From Actinopolyspora lacussalsi (GTDB taxonomy: Bacteria > Actinomycetota > Actinomycetes > Mycobacteriales > Pseudonocardiaceae): a DNA stretch of 64,000 nt. Below the pieces are notes generated by a model. That model was not told the origin of the DNA. It worked only from the letters and a program-made list of their open reading frames with translations, and searched no databases. The stretch is taken from assembly GCA_030803735.1 (NCBI GenBank), contig JAURUC010000001.1, forward strand, positions 3,489,501 to 3,553,500, in the 5' to 3' direction. Shown here one piece after another: positions 1 through 7,774 of this stretch; the first letter of the stretch is position 1, and the number at the start of each line of letters is the position of its first letter. A program made the translations under genes and the position numbers.

Positions 1-279
1 ATGCGGCACGGGCAGCGGGCTGTCCGCAGCAGACGCGGTGCGCTGCTGGTGGGTTGCGGGCACGGTGCCTATTGCATCGGCTGCTGCTGGGCCCTGATGG
101 TCGTGCTGCTGGCCGCGGGCATGATGAGCCTCGTCTGGATGGCCGGTGTCACCGCCGTGATCACCGTCGAGAAGGTACTGCCTTACGGCAGGCAGGCCAG
201 TTACGCGGTCGGAGCGCTCCTGATCGGGGCCGGTCTCGTCCTGCTGGTCCTGCCCGGGCTGGTCGGCACGGTCGCGTAG
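1..279 (+). CDS. DUF2182 metal-binding membrane protein, 3' part
   Basis: The reading frame is open at the first base, so the gene almost certainly starts before the window. The 92 visible residues contain CIGCCWALMVVLL and AGMMSLVWMAG, followed by a segment near VEKVLPYG and a last hydrophobic helix. This matches the C-terminal half of DUF2182 proteins, predicted metal-binding integral membrane proteins of unknown function. At least two membrane helices are visible. It stops with TAG at 277-279, 18 bp before the convergent TetR gene ends. The ATG at base 1 is in frame by chance and should not be read as the start. Confidence 0.75.
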   Translation: MRHGQRAVRSRRGALLVGCGHGAYCIGCCWALMVVLLAAGMMSLVWMAGVTAVITVEKVLPYGRQASYAVGALLIGAGLVLLVLPGLVGTVA

Positions 280-297
280 CTCGCCGGTGCTCGGCGC

Positions 298-942
298 TCA
301 GTCGTTCCGCCGCTCGCCGAACTCGATCCGCTCCGCCAGATAACCGGTGATCAGCCTGGTCAGCTCCTCGACGAGGATTTCACGCGAAATCTCCGGCCGG
401 TCCAGCACGTAGCTGATCGTCAGGTTCTCCACCGAACGCACCAGCACCCAGGCGATCGCGTCGACGGGTTCCGTCTCCCGATCGACGTTCAGCGACAGCA
501 GCACCGTGGTCACCAGCTCGTCGATGCGGTTCCGGAAGTCGTGCCGGTGCGTGTCCGCGGTGGGCGGCAGCTGTTCGTAGAGCACCCGGATCAGCCCGGC
601 GTTGTCCTCCAGCGCGTCGAGCAGTGCCAGCACGCTGCCGCGCACCCTCTCGCCGGGCGAGGGATGCACGAGATTGCCGACGAAAGCACGGGAAACGCGA
701 TTGCGCAGTCGATCCGTGTAGCGGTCGATGACCCTGCCCAGCACCGCGTGCTTGTCCGGGAAGTACTGGTACAGCGAGCCTGGGCTGATGCCCGCCCGAT
801 TCGCGATGCGGGCGGTGCTGGACCGCTCGTAGCCGTGTTCGAGCAGCACAGCGTATCCGGCGGTGATGATGCGTTCGACCATCGCGCGGGAACGCTCCTG
901 AGTCGGTTCACGGCGCATCTGCCGCCGGGGCCCGGAAGTCAT
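298..942 (-). CDS. TetR/AcrR family transcriptional regulator
   Basis: This 214-residue protein has an N-terminal TetR DNA-binding domain at about residues 10-60; the recognition region reads ISPGSLYQYFPDKHAVLG. The ligand-binding half resembles the TetR_C group found beside oxidoreductase genes. GGAGG lies five bases before the ATG at 942, which fixes the start. It is divergent from the MpaB/Lcp-like oxygenase gene, and a perfect 14-bp palindrome lies between them (972-985). The simplest reading is a local repressor of that gene and of itself. The ligand is not predictable. Confidence 0.9.
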   Translation of the reverse strand: MTSGPRRQMRREPTQERSRAMVERIITAGYAVLLEHGYERSSTARIANRAGISPGSLYQYFPDKHAVLGRVIDRYTDRLRNRVSRAFVGNLVHPSPGERVRGSVLALLDALEDNAGLIRVLYEQLPPTADTHRHDFRNRIDELVTTVLLSLNVDRETEPVDAIAWVLVRSVENLTISYVLDRPEISREILVEELTRLITGYLAERIEFGERRND

Positions 943-971
943 GCTCGCCTCCGACCAACGCGAATTGAATG

Positions 972-985
972 CGAATAATTATTCG
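972..985. promoter_or_regulatory. Palindromic operator candidate between tetR and oxygenase gene
   Basis: The sequence CGAATAATTATTCG is a perfect 14-bp palindrome and is AT-rich in a GC-rich region. It lies 29 bp upstream of the TetR start and 16 bp upstream of the favoured start of the divergent oxygenase gene, the usual position for a TetR operator. Binding is inferred, not shown. Confidence 0.6.
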
Positions 986-1001
986 TGTCAATCTCCGCCG
1001 C

Positions 1002-2234
1002 ATGATCGCACAGGAACCGCACGACGCACCGCGTTATCCGGGCCGGTTCTTCGGCGCACCGGAACGGGGAGAACGGATCGGGCGCGTGCTGCGAATAACC
1101 ACCCGTACTCGCGAGCTCGACGAGGAGCTGCTCGACCGCATCGGACGCCGCATGTTCACCCGCGACGAGCTCGGCGCGGAACTGGTCCGGGCCATGCGGC
1201 GGGACACTCCGGACGGCGAGCGCGTGACGATGGCGTTGTTCCACCAGGCCCTCGACGGTGGGATCGCGAACGTTCCCGAAGCCCCCACCGCGCTGCGGAA
1301 CTTCATCACCGAGGTGACCCGGACTCCGGAGTGGGTGGACTTCGAACTGGTCGAGCGCGGCGCACGCGCGATGCGCCGGATGGGGCGCAGCGCCGACGAC
1401 GTGCTGCTGCAACTGTCGCTGATCGGCGGCTACCGCTTCGGCGGACCACCCGACCTGCTGGTGGAGACCGGCGGTCTGACCGGGGATACCGCGATGCGCA
1501 GGCTCGGAGAGACCAAGAAGTGGGCGACCGCGGTCTCGCGACCGGGTGGGATGCGGTTCGACGGTGAGGGGTTCAAACTCACCTTGCACGTCCGCGCGAT
1601 GCACGCGCTGGTCAACGACCGGTTCGAACGCAACGGCCGGTGGGACACCCCGCGCTGGGGGCTGCCGATCAACCGGACTGACCAGGCCGCCACGCTCGGG
1701 CTGTTCAACAGCACCCTGCTGCTGGGGGTGCGGGCGCTGGGGTGGATCGTCACGCGCGAGGAGTCCCGCACGGTGATGCACCTGTGGAAGTACGTGGGGT
1801 GGCTGATGGGCGTCGACGAGGACTGGCTGTTCGACAGCGAGCGGGAGCAGAACGTGTTCAACTACCACGTGCTGCGTGCCCAGGACGACGTGACGCCCGC
1901 CGGAGCCGCGCTGTCGACAGCGCTGGTGGAGGGGCAACGCACGCTCGGCAACGGTCGGTTCGCGGGTGTGCGGGGTTACTACTCGCGGCTGCGGCTGCTG
2001 AGCATGTTGCGCTACTTCCTGGGCAAGCGCGATCTGCGCGACCTGGAGCTGCCGGTGACTCCGCCGTGGGTGATCCCGCAGATCATGGTGGGGAACGTGC
2101 TCAAGTCCGCACTGGTCGGCCGCACCCGAGCCGGTCGGAGGTACCTGGAGCGAGCGGGCGACCGCACCGTGGCGCGCGACCTCGACCGGACCTTCGGCTC
2201 CGCGCCGAAGCGGATCGGTGCGCTACCCGCGTGA
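1002..2234 (+). CDS. MpaB/Lcp-like oxygenase (DUF2236)
   Basis: This 410-residue protein belongs to the DUF2236 family, which includes latex-clearing protein (Lcp, a haem b dioxygenase cleaving polyisoprene) and the fungal oxygenase MpaB. The family core is visible around RRLGETKKWATAVSRPGG, then LHVRAMHALV, which contains candidate haem-ligand Lys and His residues, then HLWKYVGWLMGV. No export signal is seen, unlike secreted Lcp, so an intracellular substrate is likelier than rubber. An upstream ATG at 969 is in frame, but the palindromic operator would then lie inside the gene; 1002 is preferred, although neither has a clear ribosome binding site. Likely controlled by the divergent TetR. 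It ends 9 bp before the convergent dprA-like gene ends. Confidence 0.8.
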   Translation: MIAQEPHDAPRYPGRFFGAPERGERIGRVLRITTRTRELDEELLDRIGRRMFTRDELGAELVRAMRRDTPDGERVTMALFHQALDGGIANVPEAPTALRNFITEVTRTPEWVDFELVERGARAMRRMGRSADDVLLQLSLIGGYRFGGPPDLLVETGGLTGDTAMRRLGETKKWATAVSRPGGMRFDGEGFKLTLHVRAMHALVNDRFERNGRWDTPRWGLPINRTDQAATLGLFNSTLLLGVRALGWIVTREESRTVMHLWKYVGWLMGVDEDWLFDSEREQNVFNYHVLRAQDDVTPAGAALSTALVEGQRTLGNGRFAGVRGYYSRLRLLSMLRYFLGKRDLRDLELPVTPPWVIPQIMVGNVLKSALVGRTRAGRRYLERAGDRTVARDLDRTFGSAPKRIGALPA

Positions 2235-2243
2235 ACTTCGGCT

Positions 2244-3164
2244 TCATCGTGGTGCGGCGAGCAGTCGTTCCACCTGCTGTTTTCCGGAAACGATCTGCTC
2301 CACGGCGCTGACAGCGGCTCGAGGGCTGTCGACCACGAACACCCCGGGCTGTCCGCGCAGCGCGGCTCCCCAATCGGTTCCCCGGGTCACGGAATCCAGC
2401 AGAATGACAGGACGGCCGTGCTCCACGGCCGTACGTGCCTGGATACGAGCGCCGCTGTGCTCACCGGCCTCCACGACTATCGTCGCGATTCCGTACGCAC
2501 TCATCGTGGCGTTGCGCATGGGAAAGGTGTGCTCGGCCGGTGGTGAATCGGGCCAGAACTGGGACAACACCATGCCCTCGCGGACGATTCGCTCCTGCAG
2601 CTCCCGATTCGCAGCCGGATAAACCCGCCGGATACCGTTTCCGATCACGGCGACGGTCCGACCGCCGCTCTCGAGAGCCGCCGTGTGCGCGGCGGTGTCG
2701 ACCCCCGAAGCCAATCCGGAAAGCACGGTGAATCCGACCCCCACCAACCTGGCCGATATGTCGACGGCGGTGTCCAGCGCCTCCTGCGATGCCTTACGGG
2801 GTCCGATCACCGAAACCGCGTTCTCGCCGGGGACGAGCGTGCCGCGTACGAACACGAACGGTGGAAACTGGTTCACTTCCCTGAGCTGCTGCGGGTACTC
2901 GTCGTCCCGGAAAGTGATGAAGTCGAACTCGGCGGAGCGCCAGGCGGCTATGTCTTTCTTCGCGGACTCTGTCTCCGATTCGGCATCGTGGACTCCGCTT
3001 GTGGCTGGGCCGAAAAGGGTAGGCGCAGCACAGCGTTCCCAAATCGCGCGAGCGCTCCCGGAATCGGCCACGTCGGAGGCGATCCGCGACCACGTCGTGT
3101 TCTCCGGGCGTACACGAAGCAGGGCGAGCAACGCGGCCCGTTCCTCGTCGTCCCAGGAACCCAT
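2244..3164 (-). CDS. DprA/Smf-like Rossmann-fold protein
   Basis: At 306 residues, this carries the DprA core: AVSVIGPRKAS at the start of the Rossmann fold (usual GSR becomes GPR), GLASGVDTAAHTAAL, GNGIRRVYPAANRELQ, and IATIVVEAGEHSGARIQA. DprA binds single-stranded DNA and loads RecA during uptake of foreign DNA. The N-terminal ~70 residues are not the usual SAM-like domain, and no C-terminal winged-helix domain follows. It is not beside rnhB, topA or the YraN gene, where the housekeeping dprA usually sits, so this is probably a second, specialised paralogue. Family assignment is firm; the role is open. Confidence 0.85.
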   Translation of the reverse strand: MGSWDDEERAALLALLRVRPENTTWSRIASDVADSGSARAIWERCAAPTLFGPATSGVHDAESETESAKKDIAAWRSAEFDFITFRDDEYPQQLREVNQFPPFVFVRGTLVPGENAVSVIGPRKASQEALDTAVDISARLVGVGFTVLSGLASGVDTAAHTAALESGGRTVAVIGNGIRRVYPAANRELQERIVREGMVLSQFWPDSPPAEHTFPMRNATMSAYGIATIVVEAGEHSGARIQARTAVEHGRPVILLDSVTRGTDWGAALRGQPGVFVVDSPRAAVSAVEQIVSGKQQVERLLAAPR

Positions 3165-3254
3165 GTCCCGGACCCTAAAGCTGTCCGGCCTCGGACAATC
3201 ATCGGTGCCACCGTTCGAAGTACAAGCTGTCTACCCTGCCCTGCCATCGACCTC

Positions 3255-4055
3255 TCACCGCACCCAGCGGCGGAAGCCCGCCTCGGCGTCGAGCACGTGT
3301 CCCGTGATCGTCGTGGCCCGCTCGTCGAGCAGCAGCTCGACCACGCCGGCTGCCTCCTCGGGGGTGTTCCAGCGCCCGCGCGGCAGCGCCCGGCCGACCG
3401 AGGCGGTCAGCTCCTCGGTGGCCCAGCCGGTGTCGGTCGGCCCCGGATTGACGCAGTTCACCGTGATGCCGCGCTCCACGAGCGCGTCCGAGAGTGTGGG
3501 GGTCAGCTGGTGCAGCGTGCCCTTGGTGGCCGCGTAGGGGATCTCGCCGCTCATCGGCGCCAGGTGCTGGCCGGAGGTGAACAGCACGACCCGACCCTCG
3601 TGCCGACCTTCCTCGTGTCCGTCTTCCCGGTATCGCCGCGCGAACTCCCGCACCAGCAGCAGACTCGCCCGGACGTTGACAGCCCAGCACAGATCCAGCT
3701 CGGCCGCGGACAGCGCGTCGAGGTCGAAATCGGAGCTGCGGGCGTGCGCCAGCACCAGGGTGTCCACGGAGCCGAACCGCTCGGTGGCTTGCCGCAGCAG
3801 CTCGCCCGGGGCCTCGGGCTCGGCGAGATCCAGCTCCACGTGGGAGAACGTCTCGCCGGTGCCGCCCAGCTCGGCGCGGAAATCCGGCGCAGCGGTCTCG
3901 GCCCCGCCGCTCAGCTCCAGCTCCGCGTCGTGCGGCGACCAGCCCTGGGCACAGACCCGCACGTCGGCTGAGAGCAGCCGCCGCGCGATCGCGAAGCCGA
4001 TGCTCTGCCGCCGACTGACACCGGTGACCACCGCCGTACGTCCCGCCAACCCCAT
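3255..4055 (-). CDS. Short-chain dehydrogenase/reductase (SDR)
   Basis: A 266-residue classical SDR. The cofactor loop reads TGVSRRQSIGFAIA (residues 11-24), the active site is Ser161 with Tyr174 and Lys178 in YAATK, and the helix Asn is in NVRAS. The usual NNAG motif is replaced by AHARSS. It should reduce or oxidise an alcohol/carbonyl with NAD(P); the substrate cannot be told. The start at 4055 is supported by GAGG eight bases upstream. An in-frame ATG at 4130 would read through one copy of the hairpin repeat and is rejected. The phosphoesterase gene lies upstream on the same strand, 164 bp away across a repeat pair. Confidence 0.88.
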   Translation of the reverse strand: MGLAGRTAVVTGVSRRQSIGFAIARRLLSADVRVCAQGWSPHDAELELSGGAETAAPDFRAELGGTGETFSHVELDLAEPEAPGELLRQATERFGSVDTLVLAHARSSDFDLDALSAAELDLCWAVNVRASLLLVREFARRYREDGHEEGRHEGRVVLFTSGQHLAPMSGEIPYAATKGTLHQLTPTLSDALVERGITVNCVNPGPTDTGWATEELTASVGRALPRGRWNTPEEAAGVVELLLDERATTITGHVLDAEAGFRRWVR

Positions 4056-4109
4056 GCGGGGAGCCTCGCCGGGTACGGGCGTGGCGTCAACTGGATTTCC
4101 GGTGGCGCG

Positions 4110-4192
4110 TCGATTTCTCGCGAAATCCACGGCCGCCCGCGCCCCGGCTACGCCACAGCCCCGCCCCGGCGTAAATTTCTCGCGAAATCGCC
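4110..4192 (+). repeat. Hairpin repeat family, copies 1 and 2 (tandem pair)
   Basis: Two copies of the same small hairpin are arranged head to tail, 62 bp apart (cores 4112-4127 and 4175-4190). Each has a GATTTC or AATTTC arm, a TCGC loop and a GAAATC arm. Copy 1 is preceded by GTC and copy 2 is followed by GCC. They fill the gap between the SDR and phosphoesterase genes. Translated read-through gives the tell-tale strings DFARN or ISREID. Confidence 0.9.
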
Positions 4193-4219
4193 GGGCCGGG
4201 AGGGCAGTCGCGGGGTCGC

Positions 4220-5398
4220 TCAGCGCTGGTCCGGACCCAGCGGCAATGGATCGATCGGCTGGTCGTTCGGGGTCATGTCGATGCCGAAGTCCCTGGCGAA
4301 GACCATGCGGGTGTCACGGATCATTCCTTCGACGCTCTCGTCGAGCTCGAACACCCGCGCTCCACGCAACCGGTGCTCCTCATCCCCGCCGAGCCCGTAC
4401 GGGCCGAACCCGGTTCCGGAGGAGTAGCCGAGCAGCACCCCGTAGTAGTCGCCCACGTAGGAGTTCACGTGGTCGTGGCCGCAGAACACACCGCGCACGT
4501 CACCGCGCTGCTGGATCGCCGTGAACACACCGCTGTTGAACGGACCCGGACACTCGGCCTCGTTGCGCTCGCCGACGATTCCGTGCTTCTCGACGGCCCG
4601 TTCGTGATCGGCATCGGAACGGCCGTCCACACTGGAAAACCACATGAAGCGGTGCTCCCAGAGCGGGATGTGCATCCACATCAGGCCGGGGACCTTCCCG
4701 CCCGCCCTGCGTTCGAGGTGCCGTGAGGTCTCCGAGTACCACTGGATCTGGTCCGGGTGCACCCAGCCCCAGTCCGGATACCCCTGGAAGTCCTGACCGG
4801 CGATCGACTCGGGTGCGTAGCGACCGGAGTCCAGCAGCCACAGCGCGAACACCGGGCTGCCGCCGCGCGACCCGCTCACGGGCAGCACCATGTCGCCGGT
4901 ACCAGTGACGTCGCGCGGGCCGCGTTCGTTCCGGTTGTGCCGGTAGGTCATGTAGAAGTCGAGCATGTCCTCCTCGGACATGCCGGAGAGTCGCTCGGAG
5001 TCCTCGTCGTGGTTGCCGAAGGTGATCGCCCACGGAATACCGCGCGACTCCATCGGGATGACCACGTTGTTGATGGCCTGCTTGACCTGCAGTGCGCTAT
5101 CACAGCCCCCGGTGATTACATCGCCGTTGATCAACGCGAAGTCCGGTTTCTCGGAATCGAGCGTGCGCTCCATCAGCTCGATGGTGCGCCGGTCGGTGCG
5201 TTCGTCGTCCTGCGTGTCGTTGAACTGCACGATCCGGAACGTGCCGTCCGAGCGGAACCGCAGTTTCGGTTCCGGTGCCTCGAAACCGCGCCGGGCTTCC
5301 GCCCCCGCCATCGCCGGTGCGGCCACGGCGGCAGCGGTTCCCGCCCCGGTGGCCCGCAACAACGCACGTCGCCCGACAGTGCCCGTTTCCTCGCTCAT
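4220..5398 (-). CDS. Tat-exported calcineurin-like metallophosphoesterase
   Basis: A 392-residue protein opening with a twin-arginine signal (GRRALLRATGAG plus an Ala-rich segment ending near residue 35). The mature part has the metallophosphoesterase ligand set: QFNDTQDD (D-x-x position), INGDVITG (GD), FGNHDED (GNH), WMHIPLWEH and CGHDHVNSY (GHDH). It should be an exported, metal-dependent phosphatase or phosphodiesterase, possibly of the purple acid phosphatase-like group. It is divergent from the Tat-exported GH9 gene, so the two may serve joint breakdown of outside polymers. The substrate is unknown. Confidence 0.87.
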   Translation of the reverse strand: MSEETGTVGRRALLRATGAGTAAAVAAPAMAGAEARRGFEAPEPKLRFRSDGTFRIVQFNDTQDDERTDRRTIELMERTLDSEKPDFALINGDVITGGCDSALQVKQAINNVVIPMESRGIPWAITFGNHDEDSERLSGMSEEDMLDFYMTYRHNRNERGPRDVTGTGDMVLPVSGSRGGSPVFALWLLDSGRYAPESIAGQDFQGYPDWGWVHPDQIQWYSETSRHLERRAGGKVPGLMWMHIPLWEHRFMWFSSVDGRSDADHERAVEKHGIVGERNEAECPGPFNSGVFTAIQQRGDVRGVFCGHDHVNSYVGDYYGVLLGYSSGTGFGPYGLGGDEEHRLRGARVFELDESVEGMIRDTRMVFARDFGIDMTPNDQPIDPLPLGPDQR

Positions 5399-5511
5399 GC
5401 CCGTCCCCGTAGTCCGGTTTCACCTCGACCCGGTCGAACCTAGGTGTGCGGGATGACCCCTCGATGGGAAACGCGGAAACGCCGGGTGAAAACCGCGTGC
5501 CCACCACGGCG

Positions 5512-5532
5512 TCGATTTCTCGCGAAATCGCC
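5512..5532 (+). repeat. Hairpin repeat family, copy 3
   Basis: A single copy (GATTTC-TCGC-GAAATCGCC preceded by GTC) lies in the divergent region between the phosphoesterase and GH9 genes. It is the only copy found in a divergent, promoter-bearing gap. Confidence 0.85.
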
Positions 5533-5694
5533 GGGCGAGGAGGAGGGCTTCGGAGCGGTTGGTCCGCGGGGAAACCCGACTCGGCTCCGTTCGGAGCAGT
5601 CATCCGGACGCGTCGGTCGTAACCGGCTACCGCGAACATCGGCACTCGGGAATTCACTCTTGCCATGATCCGACCACCGGCACCTAGCCTCCGA

Positions 5695-5710
5695 ATAGGT
5701 ATAGACCAAA
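5695..5710 (+). promoter_or_regulatory. GntR (DasR)-like operator candidate before GH9 gene
   Basis: The core GGTATAGACC differs at one base from the GGTCTAGACC core of DasR responsive elements, the GntR-type operators that couple N-acetylglucosamine supply to sugar-polymer genes in streptomycetes. It ends two bases before the ribosome binding site of the GH9 gene, where a repressor could block transcription. The similarity is visible; use by a DasR-type regulator is inference. Confidence 0.4.
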
Positions 5711-5723
5711 TCGGAGGGTGGTT

Positions 5724-7568
5724 ATGTCAGGCATGGATCGCCGTCGTTTCCTCGCGGGTTCCGCGGCTGTGAGTGGCGGAACCGCGGTTGGTGCCCTCAC
5801 CGGCACGAGCGCCGCCGCCGAACTCGGACCGGAAGCCGGCCAGGAACGAGGTCACGACCAGGTGCTGGTGCACGTGAACAACGTCGGCCACGACCCCGAA
5901 TCGCCCAAGACCGCCGTGCTCGCGGCCGGGGACCGCGAACCCATCGCCTGGTGCTTCCTGGTCGACAACGAGACCGGCGAAATCGCTGCCCGGCGCAGGC
6001 CACATCACGCCGGCCGGGTCCGGGACTGGGGCGAGACCCACTACTGGACGGTCGACTTCTCGGAGTTCACGGTCGAGGGCGAGTACGTGCTGCGGGTCGG
6101 CGCCGGGAACCACACGCGCGGCGAATCCGTGCCGTTCCGGATCGAACCCCTCGCGCTGGAGCGGGACACGCTCTCCGACGTGGTGCACTGGTTCAAGTCG
6201 GCGCGCTGCTCGGGCCGGTTCGACCGGGCCGACCACTCGCTGCCCGTCGGCGAGAACGGCTCGGGAAACATCGACGCCCACGGCGGCTGGTACGACGCGA
6301 CCGGCGACTTCGGCAAGCACTTCACCCAGCTCTCGCGGCACAGCTACTTCAACACGCTGTCCGTCCCGCTGACGGCCTGGGTGCTGTTCAAGGCCCACGA
6401 ACAACTCACCGCACGGGACAACGAGGAGTTCACCCAGCTGCGCACCTGGTTGTGCGACGAGGGGCTGTACGGCGCCGACTACCTGAACCGGGTGAAGCGT
6501 CCCGAGGGCACCTTCTGCCACTCGGTGATGCAGCCCGGACCGCCCAAGGACCCGGCGCTGCGATTCCTGAAAACCACCGAACAAGACGGCGAGGTGCGGC
6601 AGGTCAACCACCGAGAGGGCGCGGGGGCCGCCATCGCGGCGCTGGCGCTGGCCAGCAGCTCCGACGACTCCGGTGAGTACGACTCCGCCGAGTACCTGCG
6701 CACCGCCGAAACGGCCTTCGAGTACCTGCGTGAGCACAACGTGGAGCTGACCAACGACGGCGTTGAGAACATCCAGGACGACTACAACGCGCTGATCGCC
6801 GCTGTCGAACTCCACCGGGCCACCGGCGAGCGCACCTACCGCGAGGTCGCCGACGCGCGAGCGGACAACCTGCTCGACCGGCTGAGCTCCTGGCGCTCCT
6901 ATCGGGACTACTGGCGCGCCGACGACGGCGACCGCCCCTATTTCCACCCCTCCGACGCGGGACTGCCGGTGACGAGCCTGCTGAGCTACCTCGACATCGC
7001 CGACTCCGCGCGAACCGCGCGGGTGCTGGAAGTGGTGCGCCGCTCGCTGTCCTTCGAGATGTCGATCACCGCCGAGGTCACCAACCCGTACGGCTACGCG
7101 CGCAACCTGGTGCAGGACGGCACGGGCGACCGGCACAGCTCGTTCTTCTTCCCGCACGACGTCACCCCGCGTCCGGGCGACGAGTGGTGGCAGGGCGAGA
7201 ACGCGCGGATCGCCTCGCTGGCCACCGCCGCCCGGCTGGCCGCGAAACGGTTCGACGGCGAGTTCGCCGGGCGGCTGCGGCGCTACGCGGCCGACCAGCT
7301 CGACTGGATCCTGGGACGCAACCCGTTCGGGGTGTGCATGCTGGGCGGCAGCGGCCGGAACAACCCCCGCTACATGTGGAAGGGCTCCTGGCAGTTCCTC
7401 AACACGGCGGGCGGAATCGTCAACGGCATCACCGGGGAGAACGCCGACGGCAGCGGGATCAGCTGGAATCGGGGATATGCCGAGACCGGCAAGGACTGGG
7501 ACTGGCGCTGGACCGAGCAGTGGTTGCCGCACACCACCTGGTACCTGTTCGCGGTCAGCGTCGGATGA
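5724..7568 (+). CDS. Tat-exported glycoside hydrolase family 9 enzyme
   Basis: A 614-residue protein with a Tat signal (MDRRRFLAG, then an Ala/Gly-rich stretch to about residue 35). An N-terminal Ig-like CelD_N domain (VLVHVNNVGHDPESPKTAVL) precedes the (alpha/alpha)6 GH9 domain. GGWYDATGDFGKH holds the catalytic-base Asp pair, and Glu598 in TEQWLPHTTWYLF is in the place of the GH9 acid. GH9 enzymes cleave beta-1,4-glucans, and some act on glucosamine chains. GGAGG at 5713-5717 favours ATG 5724 over GTG 5718 or ATG 5733. The mature enzyme is rich in Asp and Glu, as in salt-adapted secreted enzymes. Confidence 0.9.
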   Translation: MSGMDRRRFLAGSAAVSGGTAVGALTGTSAAAELGPEAGQERGHDQVLVHVNNVGHDPESPKTAVLAAGDREPIAWCFLVDNETGEIAARRRPHHAGRVRDWGETHYWTVDFSEFTVEGEYVLRVGAGNHTRGESVPFRIEPLALERDTLSDVVHWFKSARCSGRFDRADHSLPVGENGSGNIDAHGGWYDATGDFGKHFTQLSRHSYFNTLSVPLTAWVLFKAHEQLTARDNEEFTQLRTWLCDEGLYGADYLNRVKRPEGTFCHSVMQPGPPKDPALRFLKTTEQDGEVRQVNHREGAGAAIAALALASSSDDSGEYDSAEYLRTAETAFEYLREHNVELTNDGVENIQDDYNALIAAVELHRATGERTYREVADARADNLLDRLSSWRSYRDYWRADDGDRPYFHPSDAGLPVTSLLSYLDIADSARTARVLEVVRRSLSFEMSITAEVTNPYGYARNLVQDGTGDRHSSFFFPHDVTPRPGDEWWQGENARIASLATAARLAAKRFDGEFAGRLRRYAADQLDWILGRNPFGVCMLGGSGRNNPRYMWKGSWQFLNTAGGIVNGITGENADGSGISWNRGYAETGKDWDWRWTEQWLPHTTWYLFAVSVG

Positions 7569-7584
7569 GAGCTTCACCTGTTTC

Positions 7585-7653
7585 GTAGCTGGTCGGGTAG
7601 CCGTCACGTGAGTCGGCGCCTTGCCGCGTTGGGCCGGCTCTTGAGTAGCGACC
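7585..7653 (+). repeat. 69-bp dispersed repeat, copy A
   Basis: This segment recurs in inverted orientation at 52638-52706 with about 5-6 differences in roughly 70 bases. It contains ACGTGAGTCGGCGCCTTGC and CCGGCTCTTGAGTAGCGACC. It lies just after the GH9 stop, between convergent genes, and copy 4 of the hairpin repeat follows 86 bp later. It has no coding sense of its own. Confidence 0.9.
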
Positions 7654-7738
7654 ATCGCGAGAGCCGCACGGCAGAACCCGCGGCGGCGCCAACTGCGAGA
7701 GTGGTCGGAGTGCGGCACCGCGAACACCGCGGCCGCGT

Positions 7739-7758
7739 CAATTTCTCGCGAAATCGCC
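7739..7758 (+). repeat. Hairpin repeat family, copy 4
   Basis: A single copy with the form CAATTTC-TCGC-GAAATCGCC, 16 bp beyond the stop codon of the BASS transporter gene, in the convergent gap with the GH9 gene. Confidence 0.88.
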
Positions 7759-7774
7759 GCCGCCCCGGTGGGGG

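Noticed and set aside
4056..4130. Earlier start for the SDR gene at 4130
   Set aside because: The extension translates the hairpin repeat, and the family N-terminus begins at 4055 with a ribosome binding site.
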